Assembly (NCBI GenBank): GCA_035283065.1
Contig: DATEUP010000295.1
Location: forward strand, 1-12,024
DNA from: DATEUP01 sp035283065
GTDB lineage: Archaea > Thermoplasmatota > DTKX01 > DATEUP01
Reading direction: 5' to 3'
DNA: 12,024 nt
This document shows, one piece after another, positions 1 through 6,621 of the stretch; position 1 is the stretch's first letter; every line of letters begins with the position of its first letter. A model generated the notes under the pieces. The model worked only from the letters and a program-made list of their open reading frames with translations, was not told the origin of the DNA and did no database searches. The position numbers were made by a program, and so were the translations under genes.

Positions 1-1082
1 TACGCCTCGTCGACCTCGAGCCCGTACCCCGGCCGGTCGAGCGGGTAGAGGTACCCCTCCTCGAAGCTCGCCCCGCCCTTCGCGAGGTCCCTCTCGAAGT
101 CGAAGTGGGAGTCGAGGTCCGCGTACTCGATGTTGCGCTGCGAGCAGGCGAAGTGGAGACCCGCCGCCACCGACACGATGGACTCCGACATGCAGCCCAC
201 CATCGCGGGGATCCCTCCCGCCTGCGCGATGTGGTTCACCCGCAGGGCCCCCGTGATTCCCCCGGTCTTCATGAGCTTGATGTTGATGAGGTCGGCCATC
301 TGCCCCGCGGTTACGACGAACGTGTCGAGGATCGACTGCACGGACTCGTCGGCCATGATCGGCACCGATGAGGCGCCCGTGACTTCCTTGAGCTGCGCGA
401 GCTCGCCTGCGGGTGTGGGCTGCTCGATAAGCTCGATGTCGACTCCGTAGATGTTCTCGAGCGCGTCGACCACGCGCAGCGCCGTCCCGACGTCGTACCC
501 CTGGTTCGCGTCGAGCCTAAGGAGGATGTCGCGCCCGACGGCTTCGCGCACGGCAATCGCCCGCCTTATGTCGTCCTCCGGGTCGAGGCCGCACTTGAGC
601 TTGAGGACCTTGAAACCCTGCGCCACGTGAGCCTTAGCCTTCCCAACAGTCTCCTCGAGCGGCAGGATCCCGATCGAGATCGAGGTCTGGATCCGGTCCT
701 TGAACCCGCCCAGCATCTTCGTGACGGGCAGGCCGGCCTCCTTCCCTAGGATGTCGTAGAGCGCGAGGTTGACGCCGGCCTTGGCCGTGAGGTTGCCGCC
801 GACAACCTCCTCCATGATGTAGTTCACGCGGTTGATCCGGTGCGCGTCCTCGCCGACGACCCGCGGTGTGAGCTTGCGAAGCGTCTTGAGGACGCTTGCG
901 GGGGTCTCCCCCGTCACCTCGGGGTCCGGGCAGGCGTTGCCCCACCCAACCTCCCCCTCGGCGGTGGTTAGGCGCACGAGGATGTTCCATGCGTCCTCCT
1001 CGACTTCGTAGGCGACCCGGAAGGGCTCCTTGAGGTGGAGCTTCGTCGGGAACACGTCGACCGAGCGGACCGCCGAGCGCAT
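1..1082 (-). CDS. Enolase-superfamily epimerase, probably dipeptide (L-Ala-D/L-Glu type) epimerase; 3' end cut off
   Basis: The reading frame starts at ATG 1082 and stays open to the window edge, giving 360 residues without a stop, so the last few residues lie outside. A TAA lies in frame nine codons upstream, which fixes the start region. It has the muconate-lactonizing enzyme layout: an N-terminal capping domain to about residue 130, then a barrel. Visible active-site elements are the Lys-x-Lys pair K161/K163 (LKLKCG), the metal ligands D191 (RLDANQG), E220 (IEQP) and D245 (MADES), and the opposing lysine K269 (INIKLMKTGG). An Asp-x-Asp pair (D322/D324, YADLDSHFD) matches the pair that binds the substrate's free amino group in L-Ala-D/L-Glu epimerases. 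This favours a dipeptide over an N-acylated amino acid. Related DgcA enzymes racemise N-acetyl-glutamate, and the gene lies near a DUF1611 (DgcN-family) gene, so that remains possible. The family call is firm; the substrate is inferred. Confidence 0.88.
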   Translation of the reverse strand, partial: MRSAVRSVDVFPTKLHLKEPFRVAYEVEEDAWNILVRLTTAEGEVGWGNACPDPEVTGETPASVLKTLRKLTPRVVGEDAHRINRVNYIMEEVVGGNLTAKAGVNLALYDILGKEAGLPVTKMLGGFKDRIQTSISIGILPLEETVGKAKAHVAQGFKVLKLKCGLDPEDDIRRAIAVREAVGRDILLRLDANQGYDVGTALRVVDALENIYGVDIELIEQPTPAGELAQLKEVTGASSVPIMADESVQSILDTFVVTAGQMADLINIKLMKTGGITGALRVNHIAQAGGIPAMVGCMSESIVSVAAGLHFACSQRNIEYADLDSHFDFERDLAKGGASFEEGYLYPLDRPGYGLEVDEA

Positions 1083-1105
1083 GAGGGCCTGCCATCGGAG
1101 GGCGC

Positions 1106-1113
1106 CGATTTAG
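1106..1113 (-). promoter_or_regulatory. TATA-like box for the leftward epimerase gene
   Basis: On the minus strand a CTAAATCG run is centred about 28 bases before ATG 1082. That is the usual archaeal distance from TATA box to transcription start, so the message would be leaderless. No convincing ribosome site lies before this ATG, which fits. Prediction from sequence only. Confidence 0.3.
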
Positions 1114-1160
1114 CGTTTCTTGGGATTCATCCCCGCGGAGGCGACCGGAAGGGCGCTCTC

Positions 1161-1168
1161 AAATACTA
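1161..1168 (+). promoter_or_regulatory. TATA-like box for the SprT-like gene
   Basis: AAATACTA stands out in GC-rich surroundings and is centred about 26 bases before GTG 1191. This spacing predicts transcription starting at or near the start codon, giving a leaderless message. No ribosome site precedes the GTG. Confidence 0.4.
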
Positions 1169-1190
1169 GCTGGCCAGCATGTAAACGATC

Positions 1191-1724
1191 GTGCCACAGG
1201 GGCGCGCTTCCAAGCCTTCCCAGGTCCGCCGAAAGCCCCGCAGGGGGAGCCTTGGCGAAACCCTCTCGAAGGCCGGCTTCGACCTCGAGCGGACGGAGTA
1301 CCCCGTCCTGCCGGCGCAGGGCGCCTTCCACGACCTCTTCGCCCGCCTCCTCGAGGTCCGGGACGCTTTCATGCCTGACCTGCCGGCCTCAAGGCTCCCC
1401 TCCGTCGCCTGGTCGGACCTCGAACGCGAGAACGCATGGGCGCTCTTTGCCCTCCTTGACGACGTGATCCTCGTGGACCGGTCCCTCGACCGGCAGTCGA
1501 CCCCGGCGTTTGTGATCGAGTACCTCCTCCACCACGAGCTCCTCCACCTGCTCCACGCGCCCGAGGAGGACGGCGAGCAGGAGGACTGGCACAGCGCGGC
1601 TTTCGATGCAAAGGAGCGCGCCTTCCCCCGCGCGGCGGAGGCCGAGGCGTGGCTCGACCGCCGCGCCGCAGCGCAGCTTGCCGCCGACCGCCCCGGGAGC
1701 GCCCGCGCCGCCCTGCACTCGTGA
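1191..1724 (+). CDS. SprT-like / minigluzincin-type zinc metalloprotease domain protein
   Basis: A 177-residue soluble protein beginning at GTG. It carries the zincin motif HELLH at residues 115-119 (preceded by H114) after a hydrophobic stretch, with E116 as predicted catalytic base. A likely third zinc ligand follows at H134 in DWHSAAFDAKERAFP, with E142 nearby. The HExxH-x(14)-H spacing and the trailing aromatic/acidic pattern resemble SprT/WSS1-like and minigluzincin-type peptidases. There is no signal peptide, so it should be cytoplasmic. The first 20 or so residues are basic and probably disordered. There is no zinc ribbon as in full SprT proteins. It is transcribed alone, divergent from the epimerase and about 220 bases before the trio. 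Nothing ties it to the neighbouring pathway, and its substrate is unknown. Confidence 0.75.
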   Translation: MPQGRASKPSQVRRKPRRGSLGETLSKAGFDLERTEYPVLPAQGAFHDLFARLLEVRDAFMPDLPASRLPSVAWSDLERENAWALFALLDDVILVDRSLDRQSTPAFVIEYLLHHELLHLLHAPEEDGEQEDWHSAAFDAKERAFPRAAEAEAWLDRRAAAQLAADRPGSARAALHS

Positions 1725-1793
1725 CCTTAGTGCCCCTGCCCTTCCGCGCCCATGTGCCGCTGAATCCGTCGCTCTCACCATGAGATCGACACG

Positions 1794-1799
1794 TTTATC
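1794..1799 (+). promoter_or_regulatory. TATA-like box for the PLP enzyme/DUF1611/PP-loop operon
   Basis: TTTATC within ACGTTTATCTTT is the most AT-rich point in the gap before the trio. It predicts transcription starting near 1822, about 12 bases before ATG 1835 of the short leader ORF. That makes the leader ORF, not TTG 1946, the first start in the message. Confidence 0.4.
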
Positions 1800-1834
1800 T
1801 TTGCGACACCCCACATCGCGCCCGCAGAAGGGCG

Positions 1835-1930
1835 ATGGGAAAAGCCGCGGACGAAGGCAATCGACCCGCGGCGCGCTCGACCGCAACGCCTGCCCCCTCA
1901 ACGCCGGCACGGCGCGCGGAAAAGCCTTGA
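1835..1930 (+). CDS. 31-codon leader ORF in frame with the downstream PLP enzyme
   Basis: It starts at ATG just after an AGAAGGG ribosome-site-like run and encodes 31 residues rich in Ala, Arg, Pro and Thr. It ends at TGA 1928-1930. It is in the same frame as the PLP enzyme, separated from it only by the TGA and five sense codons, and the TGA overlaps the ribosome site GAGGTGA. It could be a translated leader peptide coupled to the next gene. It could also be a true N-terminal extension interrupted by a stop or sequence error; the DUF1611 protein downstream also starts MGKA with a basic low-complexity tail. Or it may be chance. No family is recognised. Confidence 0.35.
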   Translation: MGKAADEGNRPAARSTATPAPSTPARRAEKP

Positions 1931-1935
1931 GGTGA
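1929..1935 (+). promoter_or_regulatory. Ribosome binding site deciding a TTG start
   Basis: GAGGTGA matches the archaeal 16S 3' end complement and lies 10 bases before TTG 1946. It is the best support for that rare start, because no ATG or GTG lies in frame between the TGA at 1928-1930 and conserved sequence. Its first two bases are part of the leader ORF stop codon, which suggests translational coupling. Confidence 0.55.
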
Positions 1936-1945
1936 ACGCACCCCG

Positions 1946-2941
1946 TTGTCAGGCAGCATCGAACGGATCCTTCCAGCCAATCAGGCTCAGCGCCGCTTCC
2001 TCTGGGACGGCGTTGGTGGCACCGTCTTCACGCAAATGCGCAATGTCGGGCGCGAGCTCAAGGTCAAGAAGCTCTTCGCGAAGTTCGAGGGCGGCAACCC
2101 CACGGGCACGCAGAAGGACCGCGTCGCCTACCAGCAGGTGTACGACGCCTTCCAGAAAGGCTTCGACACGGTCGCGATCGGAACGTGCGGGAACTACGGC
2201 ACGGCGATCGCGAACGCCGCGTACCAAAACGGCATGAAGTCCCAGGTCTTCATCCCCAAGGACTACCACACGCGCCGCGTCGAAGAGCTCTCCGAGATGG
2301 GCGCCACGATCATCTGGGTCGAAGGGAAGTACGAAGACGCGGTCGCAAGGGCCAGCGCCGAGGCCAAGCAGCACGGCTGGTACGACTCGAACCCCGGCGA
2401 GCACTCGGCGCCGCTCGGCCTTAGGGCCTACTCCGAGATCGCCCGCGAGATCTACCGGGCGATGCGGCGCGTGCCCGAGACCGTGGCCGTCCCCGTCGGG
2501 AACGGCACGACGCTCGCCGGGATCTTCGCGGGGTTCAAGGAGCTCAAGGCCCAAGGCCGCACCTCGGAGGTGCCGCGGATGATCGCGGGCTCCTCGCACC
2601 GCGGGAACCCGATCATCGCGTCCTTCAAGGCCGGCAAGGACAAGGTCGAGGACCTGAAGCCCGCGGAGCTCCACGAAACGGCGGTCAACGAGCCCCTTGT
2701 GAACTACCACTCCTTCGACGGCCAGCTCGCGCTCGATGCGCTCCGCGAATCCGGCGGCTTTGCCGAATACGCGAGCGACCGGAACATGATCAACTACGCA
2801 CGGATGGTCCGCGAGGCCGAGGGGATCAACGTCCTGCCGGCCTCGACCTCGGGCCTTCGCGCCCTCGTGAAGACCTTGGAGGCCCACGCGGATTTGGCCG
2901 AGGGCGACCATGTGGTTATTTTGACCGGACGGCGTTGCTAG
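1946..2941 (+). CDS. Threonine-synthase-like PLP-dependent enzyme (fold type II)
   Basis: A 331-residue protein starting at TTG, cytoplasmic by appearance. The PLP lysine is K57 in EGGNPTGTQKDR, which corresponds to the NPTGSFKDR block of threonine synthase. CGNYG (81-85) is the substrate/cofactor loop, VGNGTTLAGI (184-193) is the phosphate-binding loop, and LTGR near the end matches the closing strand of the family. It is shorter than typical ThrC (about 350-480) and has changes at usually constant points: GTQKDR for GSFKDR, CGNYG for SGNTG. The true reaction may therefore differ: a beta-replacement or lyase step as in cysteate or diaminopropionate synthases, or threonine synthase itself. 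No homoserine kinase or other threonine gene is nearby. It is the first large gene of a rightward trio, 16 bases before the DUF1611 gene. Confidence 0.8.
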   Translation: MSGSIERILPANQAQRRFLWDGVGGTVFTQMRNVGRELKVKKLFAKFEGGNPTGTQKDRVAYQQVYDAFQKGFDTVAIGTCGNYGTAIANAAYQNGMKSQVFIPKDYHTRRVEELSEMGATIIWVEGKYEDAVARASAEAKQHGWYDSNPGEHSAPLGLRAYSEIAREIYRAMRRVPETVAVPVGNGTTLAGIFAGFKELKAQGRTSEVPRMIAGSSHRGNPIIASFKAGKDKVEDLKPAELHETAVNEPLVNYHSFDGQLALDALRESGGFAEYASDRNMINYARMVREAEGINVLPASTSGLRALVKTLEAHADLAEGDHVVILTGRRC

Positions 2942-2957
2942 TCCCGGTCGTGCGCCC

Positions 2958-4136
2958 ATGGGGAAGGCCAGACGCCGAAAGGCAGGCGCGCGCTCGCCAG
3001 AGGGGCGCCCCGCGCTCCCCAAGCGCAAGGCCGCCGCGCCTTCCGATGCCTTGGACTTCCAGAACGCCAAGGTCGGCACGGCGGACGCCAACGCCGTGAT
3101 CCTCTGCGAGGGCGCGCTCGCGACCCCGACAGGCAAGACCGGCAACGGGCTCCTTCGCCGCTCGCGGCGCTACAAGGTCCGCGGCGTCATTGACTCGAGG
3201 CACGCCGGCAAGGACGCCGGCGAGGTGCTCGACGGCGTCCCAAGCGGCATCCCGGTCTTCGCCTCCGTCGATGACGCGCTTTCAAGGGACCCTTCGATCC
3301 AGACGATGATCTTTGGGCTTGCCACGGACGGCGGGATGCTCCCCAGGGAGATGCGCCCGGCCATGCGCCGGGCCATCGAGCGCGGACTCAACATCGTCTC
3401 CGGCCTCCACGAGTTCATTTCGGACGACCCGGAGTTTGCGCAGCTTGCGAGCAGGCGCGGCGTCGACATCTTCGACATCCGCAAGCTGCCGCTCCTGCGG
3501 CCCCCCCACTTCTACACCGGGGCCATCGCAGGCGTCCGCGCGACCGTAATCGCTGCGCTTGGCACCGATTCGGCGATCGGCAAGCGCACGACGGCCTGGA
3601 AGGTCGTCGAGGCCCTCGAGGCGCGCGGGCGGCGCGCGCACATGATCGCGACGGGGCAGACGGGCATCATGCAGGGCGCCAAGTACGGTTTCGTCCTCGA
3701 CTCGACGGTCAACGACTATGTCGCCGGCGAGATCGAGTGGGCGGTCGTCGAGTGCGACCGGCTTGAGAAGCCCGACGTGATCGTCCTCGAGGGCCAGGGG
3801 GCCCTCACGCACCCCGCCTACCCCGGCGGCTTCGAGCTCATCGCGGCCGGCCAGCCGAGGGGGATCCTCGTCCAGCACGCGCCCGCACGCGAGACGCTCG
3901 ACGGGTTCCCGATGTACAAGATGGCGGACCTCTCGCGCGAGATCCGACTCCTTGAAGCCTTTTCAGAGAAGCCCGTCATTGCGATCACCCTGAACCACGA
4001 AGACATGACGCGCGCCGAAGTCGACAAGACCGTTCGTGAGTACGAGGCCCGCTTCGGCGTGCCCTGCTGCGACCCCCTGTGGCACGGGGCCGACAAGGTC
4101 GCCGCGGAGATCGAGCGCCGCTTCCTGAAGGATTAG
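2958..4136 (+). CDS. DUF1611 family protein (DgcN-like N-acyltransferase candidate)
   Basis: 392 residues, longer than the usual 330-350 because of a basic low-complexity N-terminal stretch of about 40. Residues 45-180 form a Rossmann-like N-terminal domain. The C-terminal domain begins with a P-loop-like GTDSAIGKRTT (202-212). It continues with the family signatures GQTGIMQG (233-240), DYVAGE (253-258) and EGQGALTHPAY (278-288). The characterised member DgcN from a marine bacterium N-acetylates D-glutamate and works with the racemase DgcA, which belongs to the same superfamily as the epimerase at the left edge here. Whether this archaeal protein acetylates glutamate is inference. The P-loop is intact, so nucleotide or acyl-CoA phosphate binding is plausible. 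No clear ribosome site precedes ATG 2958; coupling to the gene 16 bases upstream is likely. Confidence 0.85.
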   Translation: MGKARRRKAGARSPEGRPALPKRKAAAPSDALDFQNAKVGTADANAVILCEGALATPTGKTGNGLLRRSRRYKVRGVIDSRHAGKDAGEVLDGVPSGIPVFASVDDALSRDPSIQTMIFGLATDGGMLPREMRPAMRRAIERGLNIVSGLHEFISDDPEFAQLASRRGVDIFDIRKLPLLRPPHFYTGAIAGVRATVIAALGTDSAIGKRTTAWKVVEALEARGRRAHMIATGQTGIMQGAKYGFVLDSTVNDYVAGEIEWAVVECDRLEKPDVIVLEGQGALTHPAYPGGFELIAAGQPRGILVQHAPARETLDGFPMYKMADLSREIRLLEAFSEKPVIAITLNHEDMTRAEVDKTVREYEARFGVPCCDPLWHGADKVAAEIERRFLKD

Positions 4137-4148
4137 AGGGAGACCCCC

Positions 4149-5645
4149 ATGGCCGACCCCCCGCTCCAATGCTTCGAGTCGATCACCGTCCATGCCCCCG
4201 AGCTTGGCGACGACTGGGCCCGCGCAACCATCGAGGTCGAGCCCGTGGGCCGGCCCCCCGGCGAGATCGACCTTCGCTACAAGTACCAGGAGGACCTCCC
4301 CGACCGCGGCACCTCGGAGTTCGAGGACCTCGAGTACCTCCTGGGCCTCACGGCCCTGTGCCCCGTCGTGAACTATTCCCTATTTGCAAAGGAAATCCGC
4401 CTGAAGTTCCCCCTCGACCCCCGCGACCTTGCGCTCTTCGAGGACTTCCTCCTCATCCAGTCCCGCGAGACCCTCGTGAACCGCGTGCTCCGGGGAAACG
4501 AGTACCTCGTCGACGGCGCGAAGTTCAAGGACAACCGCGAGCTCGCCGACCTTTACAAGGACCACCGCGCCGCCCTCGTGCCCGAGGGCAAGGCCCGGCG
4601 CACCTTCGAGCGCGCCCCCGACCCCGACCGCGTCTGCGTCCTCTCCTCGGGGGGGAAGGAGTCCCTGCTCTCCTACGGCCTGCTCAAGGAGGTCGGCGCC
4701 GAGGTCTACCCCTTCTATTTCAATGAGTCCGGCGGCCATTGGCTGACCGCCAAGCCCGCCTTCGACGCCTTCACGCGGTTCGAGCCTCGCACACGAAAGG
4801 TCTGGTCGAACGTCGACCGCGTCTACCTCTTCATCAAGGACCACATGCGCCTGATCCGGCCGGACTTCCGGGAGGTCCACGCCGACCTCTACCCGATCCG
4901 GACCTTCACCTTCCTCCACTATGCCTTCGCGTTCTGGCCCTATGTGTACCGCCACGGCATTTCCGCCTTCGTCGTGGGCAACGAATACGACGAGCCCGGC
5001 GACTGGACGTACCTCGGCGTCCCGCACCACTACGGGATCTACGACCAGACCCAGGAGTTCGACTGGAAGATGACCGAGTACTACAAGGCCCGCGGCCTTG
5101 CCTGCGAGCACTTCTCGGTCGTCCGGCCCCTCTCCTCCTTCTCCGAGGAGCTCATCATCGCGAAGCGCTACCGCGAGCTCCTCAGGATCCAGCGGTCCTG
5201 CCACGCCACGCACCTCGAGGAGGGCAAAGTCGTCCCCTGCGGCCGCTGCACGAAGTGCCTCGGCGTCCTTTCGATCCTCGTTGCATCCGAGGTCGACCCC
5301 CGCGTCATGGGCTACCGCGACGAAGACCTCCGGCTCCTCGAGTCGCGACTCCAGGAGACGCGGCTGCGGCTCGACCGCCACGAGCTTGAGCACACGCTCT
5401 TCTGCCTCTCGAAGAAGGGGTACAACGTGCTCAAGGGCGACCTCAAGTACGAGGGCGGCTACGAGCCACAGGAGCACGCCGAAATCGAGTCCATGAAATT
5501 CGACCCGCAGAACTCCCTTGTCGAAAACGTCCCCGAGCGCTTCCGCGCCGGGGTCTTCAAGGTCCTGGGAGTGCACACCCGCGGCGCGCTCCGCTTCGAA
5601 TCGGGCGCTTGGAAACCCTTCGCCCTCACCGATTCGCCGAAGTGA
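4149..5645 (+). CDS. PP-loop ATP pyrophosphatase with QueC-like Cys cluster; MurL-like epimerase candidate
   Basis: 498 residues starting at ATG after the strong ribosome site GAGGGAG. The N-terminal 150 residues have no motif I recognise. The PP-loop SSGGKES (166-172) begins an adenylating ATP-pyrophosphatase domain. Next come GNEYDEPGDWTYLGVPHHYG (277-296), probably part of the substrate pocket, and a Cys set C351, C364, C367, C370 (PCGRCTKC). That set resembles the structural zinc site of QueC. A C-terminal region of about 120 residues follows. PP-loop enzymes activate a carboxylate or carbonyl as an adenylate. MurL, which epimerises the terminal glutamate of a muramyl dipeptide with ATP, is the relative I find most suggestive given the neighbours. 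The chemistry here is unproven; 7-deazapurine-type or amide-forming chemistry is also possible. It is the last gene of the trio, 12 bases after DUF1611. Confidence 0.7.
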   Translation: MADPPLQCFESITVHAPELGDDWARATIEVEPVGRPPGEIDLRYKYQEDLPDRGTSEFEDLEYLLGLTALCPVVNYSLFAKEIRLKFPLDPRDLALFEDFLLIQSRETLVNRVLRGNEYLVDGAKFKDNRELADLYKDHRAALVPEGKARRTFERAPDPDRVCVLSSGGKESLLSYGLLKEVGAEVYPFYFNESGGHWLTAKPAFDAFTRFEPRTRKVWSNVDRVYLFIKDHMRLIRPDFREVHADLYPIRTFTFLHYAFAFWPYVYRHGISAFVVGNEYDEPGDWTYLGVPHHYGIYDQTQEFDWKMTEYYKARGLACEHFSVVRPLSSFSEELIIAKRYRELLRIQRSCHATHLEEGKVVPCGRCTKCLGVLSILVASEVDPRVMGYRDEDLRLLESRLQETRLRLDRHELEHTLFCLSKKGYNVLKGDLKYEGGYEPQEHAEIESMKFDPQNSLVENVPERFRAGVFKVLGVHTRGALRFESGAWKPFALTDSPK

Positions 5646-5653
5646 GCGACCAC

Positions 5654-6319
5654 TCAAGGCGCGTCTCGCGCCAGGGGTCCGAGCGTCCCCACCTGGCCCC
5701 CTGCGATGGGGTGAGCGGCGCCCGGCACGCCGCGAGCGAAGTCAAGGGGGATTCCCGTGGTGTGAAGAGCACTTTCCCCACCTCCGGCGAGGGACGGGGC
5801 CCCCGGCGTGGCAGTGAGCGCCGTCGGCGCCAGCGGCTCCAACTCCTTGACCATCTCCAGCGCGTCCCTTGCGCCGCGGAATGAGTTCGCATAGTAGCGC
5901 GTGCGCACGCGGCGGATCGTGTAGCCCTCCTTGAGGTAGAGCCCGAGCGCCGAGTTGTTTCGCAAGTAGACCTGCAGGATCGACTTCGAAAGCCCGCGCT
6001 CGGCCATCACGCGCTCGGCGGTCTCGAGCAGGAGCCGGCCAAGGCCGTTGCCCCGCGCCTTGGGGTCCACGTCGATCGTCTGCACGTAGCCAACCTTGCA
6101 GCCCTTGCGCCATGACACGATCACAAAGCCGACGACCTCCCGGGTCTCGCGGTCCTCGGCCACCTTGCAGGTCGCGTTCGGGGCCCTCAGGAAGCGGTAG
6201 AGCTCGCTGCGCAGGTAGGCGAGCTTCTCCGGGAAGCACGCGCGTTCGATCTCGATGAGCCGCGTGAGGTCGCGCGCCCGCTCGGCGGGGCGCAGCTCGA
6301 AGCGGTACGAGCGGTCCAT
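5654..6319 (-). CDS. GNAT-family (RimI-like) acetyltransferase
   Basis: With start ATG 6319 the protein has 221 residues. The GNAT domain occupies about residues 6-160. It includes VGFVIVSW (beta 4), VQTIDVDPKARGNGLGRLLL (79-98, with the acetyl-CoA loop RGNGLG), and the C-terminal NNSALGLYLKEGY pattern typical of RimI-like N-terminal acetyltransferases. The last 60 or so residues are Pro/Ala/Gly-rich and probably disordered, beyond the usual family end. The frame is open to an upstream ATG at 6448, but the extra 43 residues look noncoding and a TATA-like box lies inside them, so I prefer 6319. It is convergent with the PP-loop gene (8-base gap) and so not in its operon. The substrate is unknown; it may acetylate protein N-termini or a small amine. 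Confidence 0.8.
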   Translation of the reverse strand: MDRSYRFELRPAERARDLTRLIEIERACFPEKLAYLRSELYRFLRAPNATCKVAEDRETREVVGFVIVSWRKGCKVGYVQTIDVDPKARGNGLGRLLLETAERVMAERGLSKSILQVYLRNNSALGLYLKEGYTIRRVRTRYYANSFRGARDALEMVKELEPLAPTALTATPGAPSLAGGGESALHTTGIPLDFARGVPGAAHPIAGGQVGTLGPLARDAP

Positions 6320-6421
6320 CGTCAAGGGCTCCCGGCAACCCCGGGCCTCAGGCTCGTGAAACGTTGCATCCCATCCCACGCCCTTGCGCGCCGTCGATTG
6401 GCCTGGCTCGAAGCCGACTCC

Positions 6422-6432
6422 GCTATTTAGAG
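6422..6432 (-). promoter_or_regulatory. TATA-like box for the GNAT gene
   Basis: On the minus strand CTCTAAATAGC is the closest match to an archaeal TATA box before the GNAT gene and predicts a start near 6401. This leaves an 80-base leader before ATG 6319 and places ATG 6448 upstream of transcription. A second candidate (TATAAG near 6468) would allow the longer protein. Confidence 0.35.
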
Positions 6433-6460
6433 CTGAGGGGGAGGCCATCGAAAAGCCCCG

Positions 6461-6518
6461 ACCCCTTATACGGGCGCTTCAAGTAGCCAGGCGCCCGGAA
6501 AACCGCTGAAATAGGGGT
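6461..6518. repeat. Nested inverted repeat between the GNAT gene and the tungstate operon
   Basis: An inner perfect 7-base inverted repeat, CGGGCGC (6471-6477) and GCGCCCG (6491-6497), encloses 13 bases. An outer pair, ACCCCTTAT (6461-6469) and ATAGGGGT (6511-6518), matches with one extra T. The left outer arm also contains a TATA-like TTATA. It may be a structured RNA or a regulator site at a divergent promoter; nothing identifies it further. Confidence 0.4.
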
Positions 6519-6552
6519 AGAAAAGGGTCGGCTTCAGAGGGCGAAGTTATGC

Positions 6553-6599
6553 GTCGTCAAATCGCGGATAGGGTGCACCCGCACAAGTCGAGGGACGAC
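6553..6599. repeat. Palindrome with flanking inverted repeats and a repeated CGTCAAAT word
   Basis: A perfect palindrome GGGTGCACCC (6571-6580) is flanked by GTCGTC (6553-6558) and GACGAC (6594-6599). The 8-base word CGTCAAAT occurs at 6555-6562 and again at 6621-6628, the second time inside a TATA-like box. It could be an operator region for the downstream transport operon. I do not recognise a known metal-regulator motif. Confidence 0.3.
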
Positions 6600-6621
6600 T
6601 TTCGCTCACCCCCCGTCACGC

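Noticed and set aside
634..1095. 153-residue leftward ORF from ATG 1095
   Set aside because: It is an alternate frame of the enolase-superfamily gene; the frame starting at ATG 1082 carries all catalytic residues.
1606..1935. 109-residue rightward ORF across the end of the SprT-like gene
   Set aside because: It is out of frame with the protease, Arg/Pro/Ser-rich, and has no ribosome site or family likeness.
1949..3145. 398-residue leftward ORF opposite the PLP enzyme
   Set aside because: Antisense shadow of GC-rich codons; no recognisable motif, while the plus strand has full PLP-enzyme signatures.
4380..5657. 425-residue leftward ORF opposite the PP-loop gene
   Set aside because: Antisense shadow with Leu/Val/Glu/Gly-rich composition; the plus frame has the PP-loop, Cys cluster and ribosome site.
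6320..6448. N-terminal extension of the GNAT protein to ATG 6448
   Set aside because: The extra 43 residues show no domain likeness and contain a TATA-like box on the minus strand; ATG 6319 sits right before the GNAT fold.
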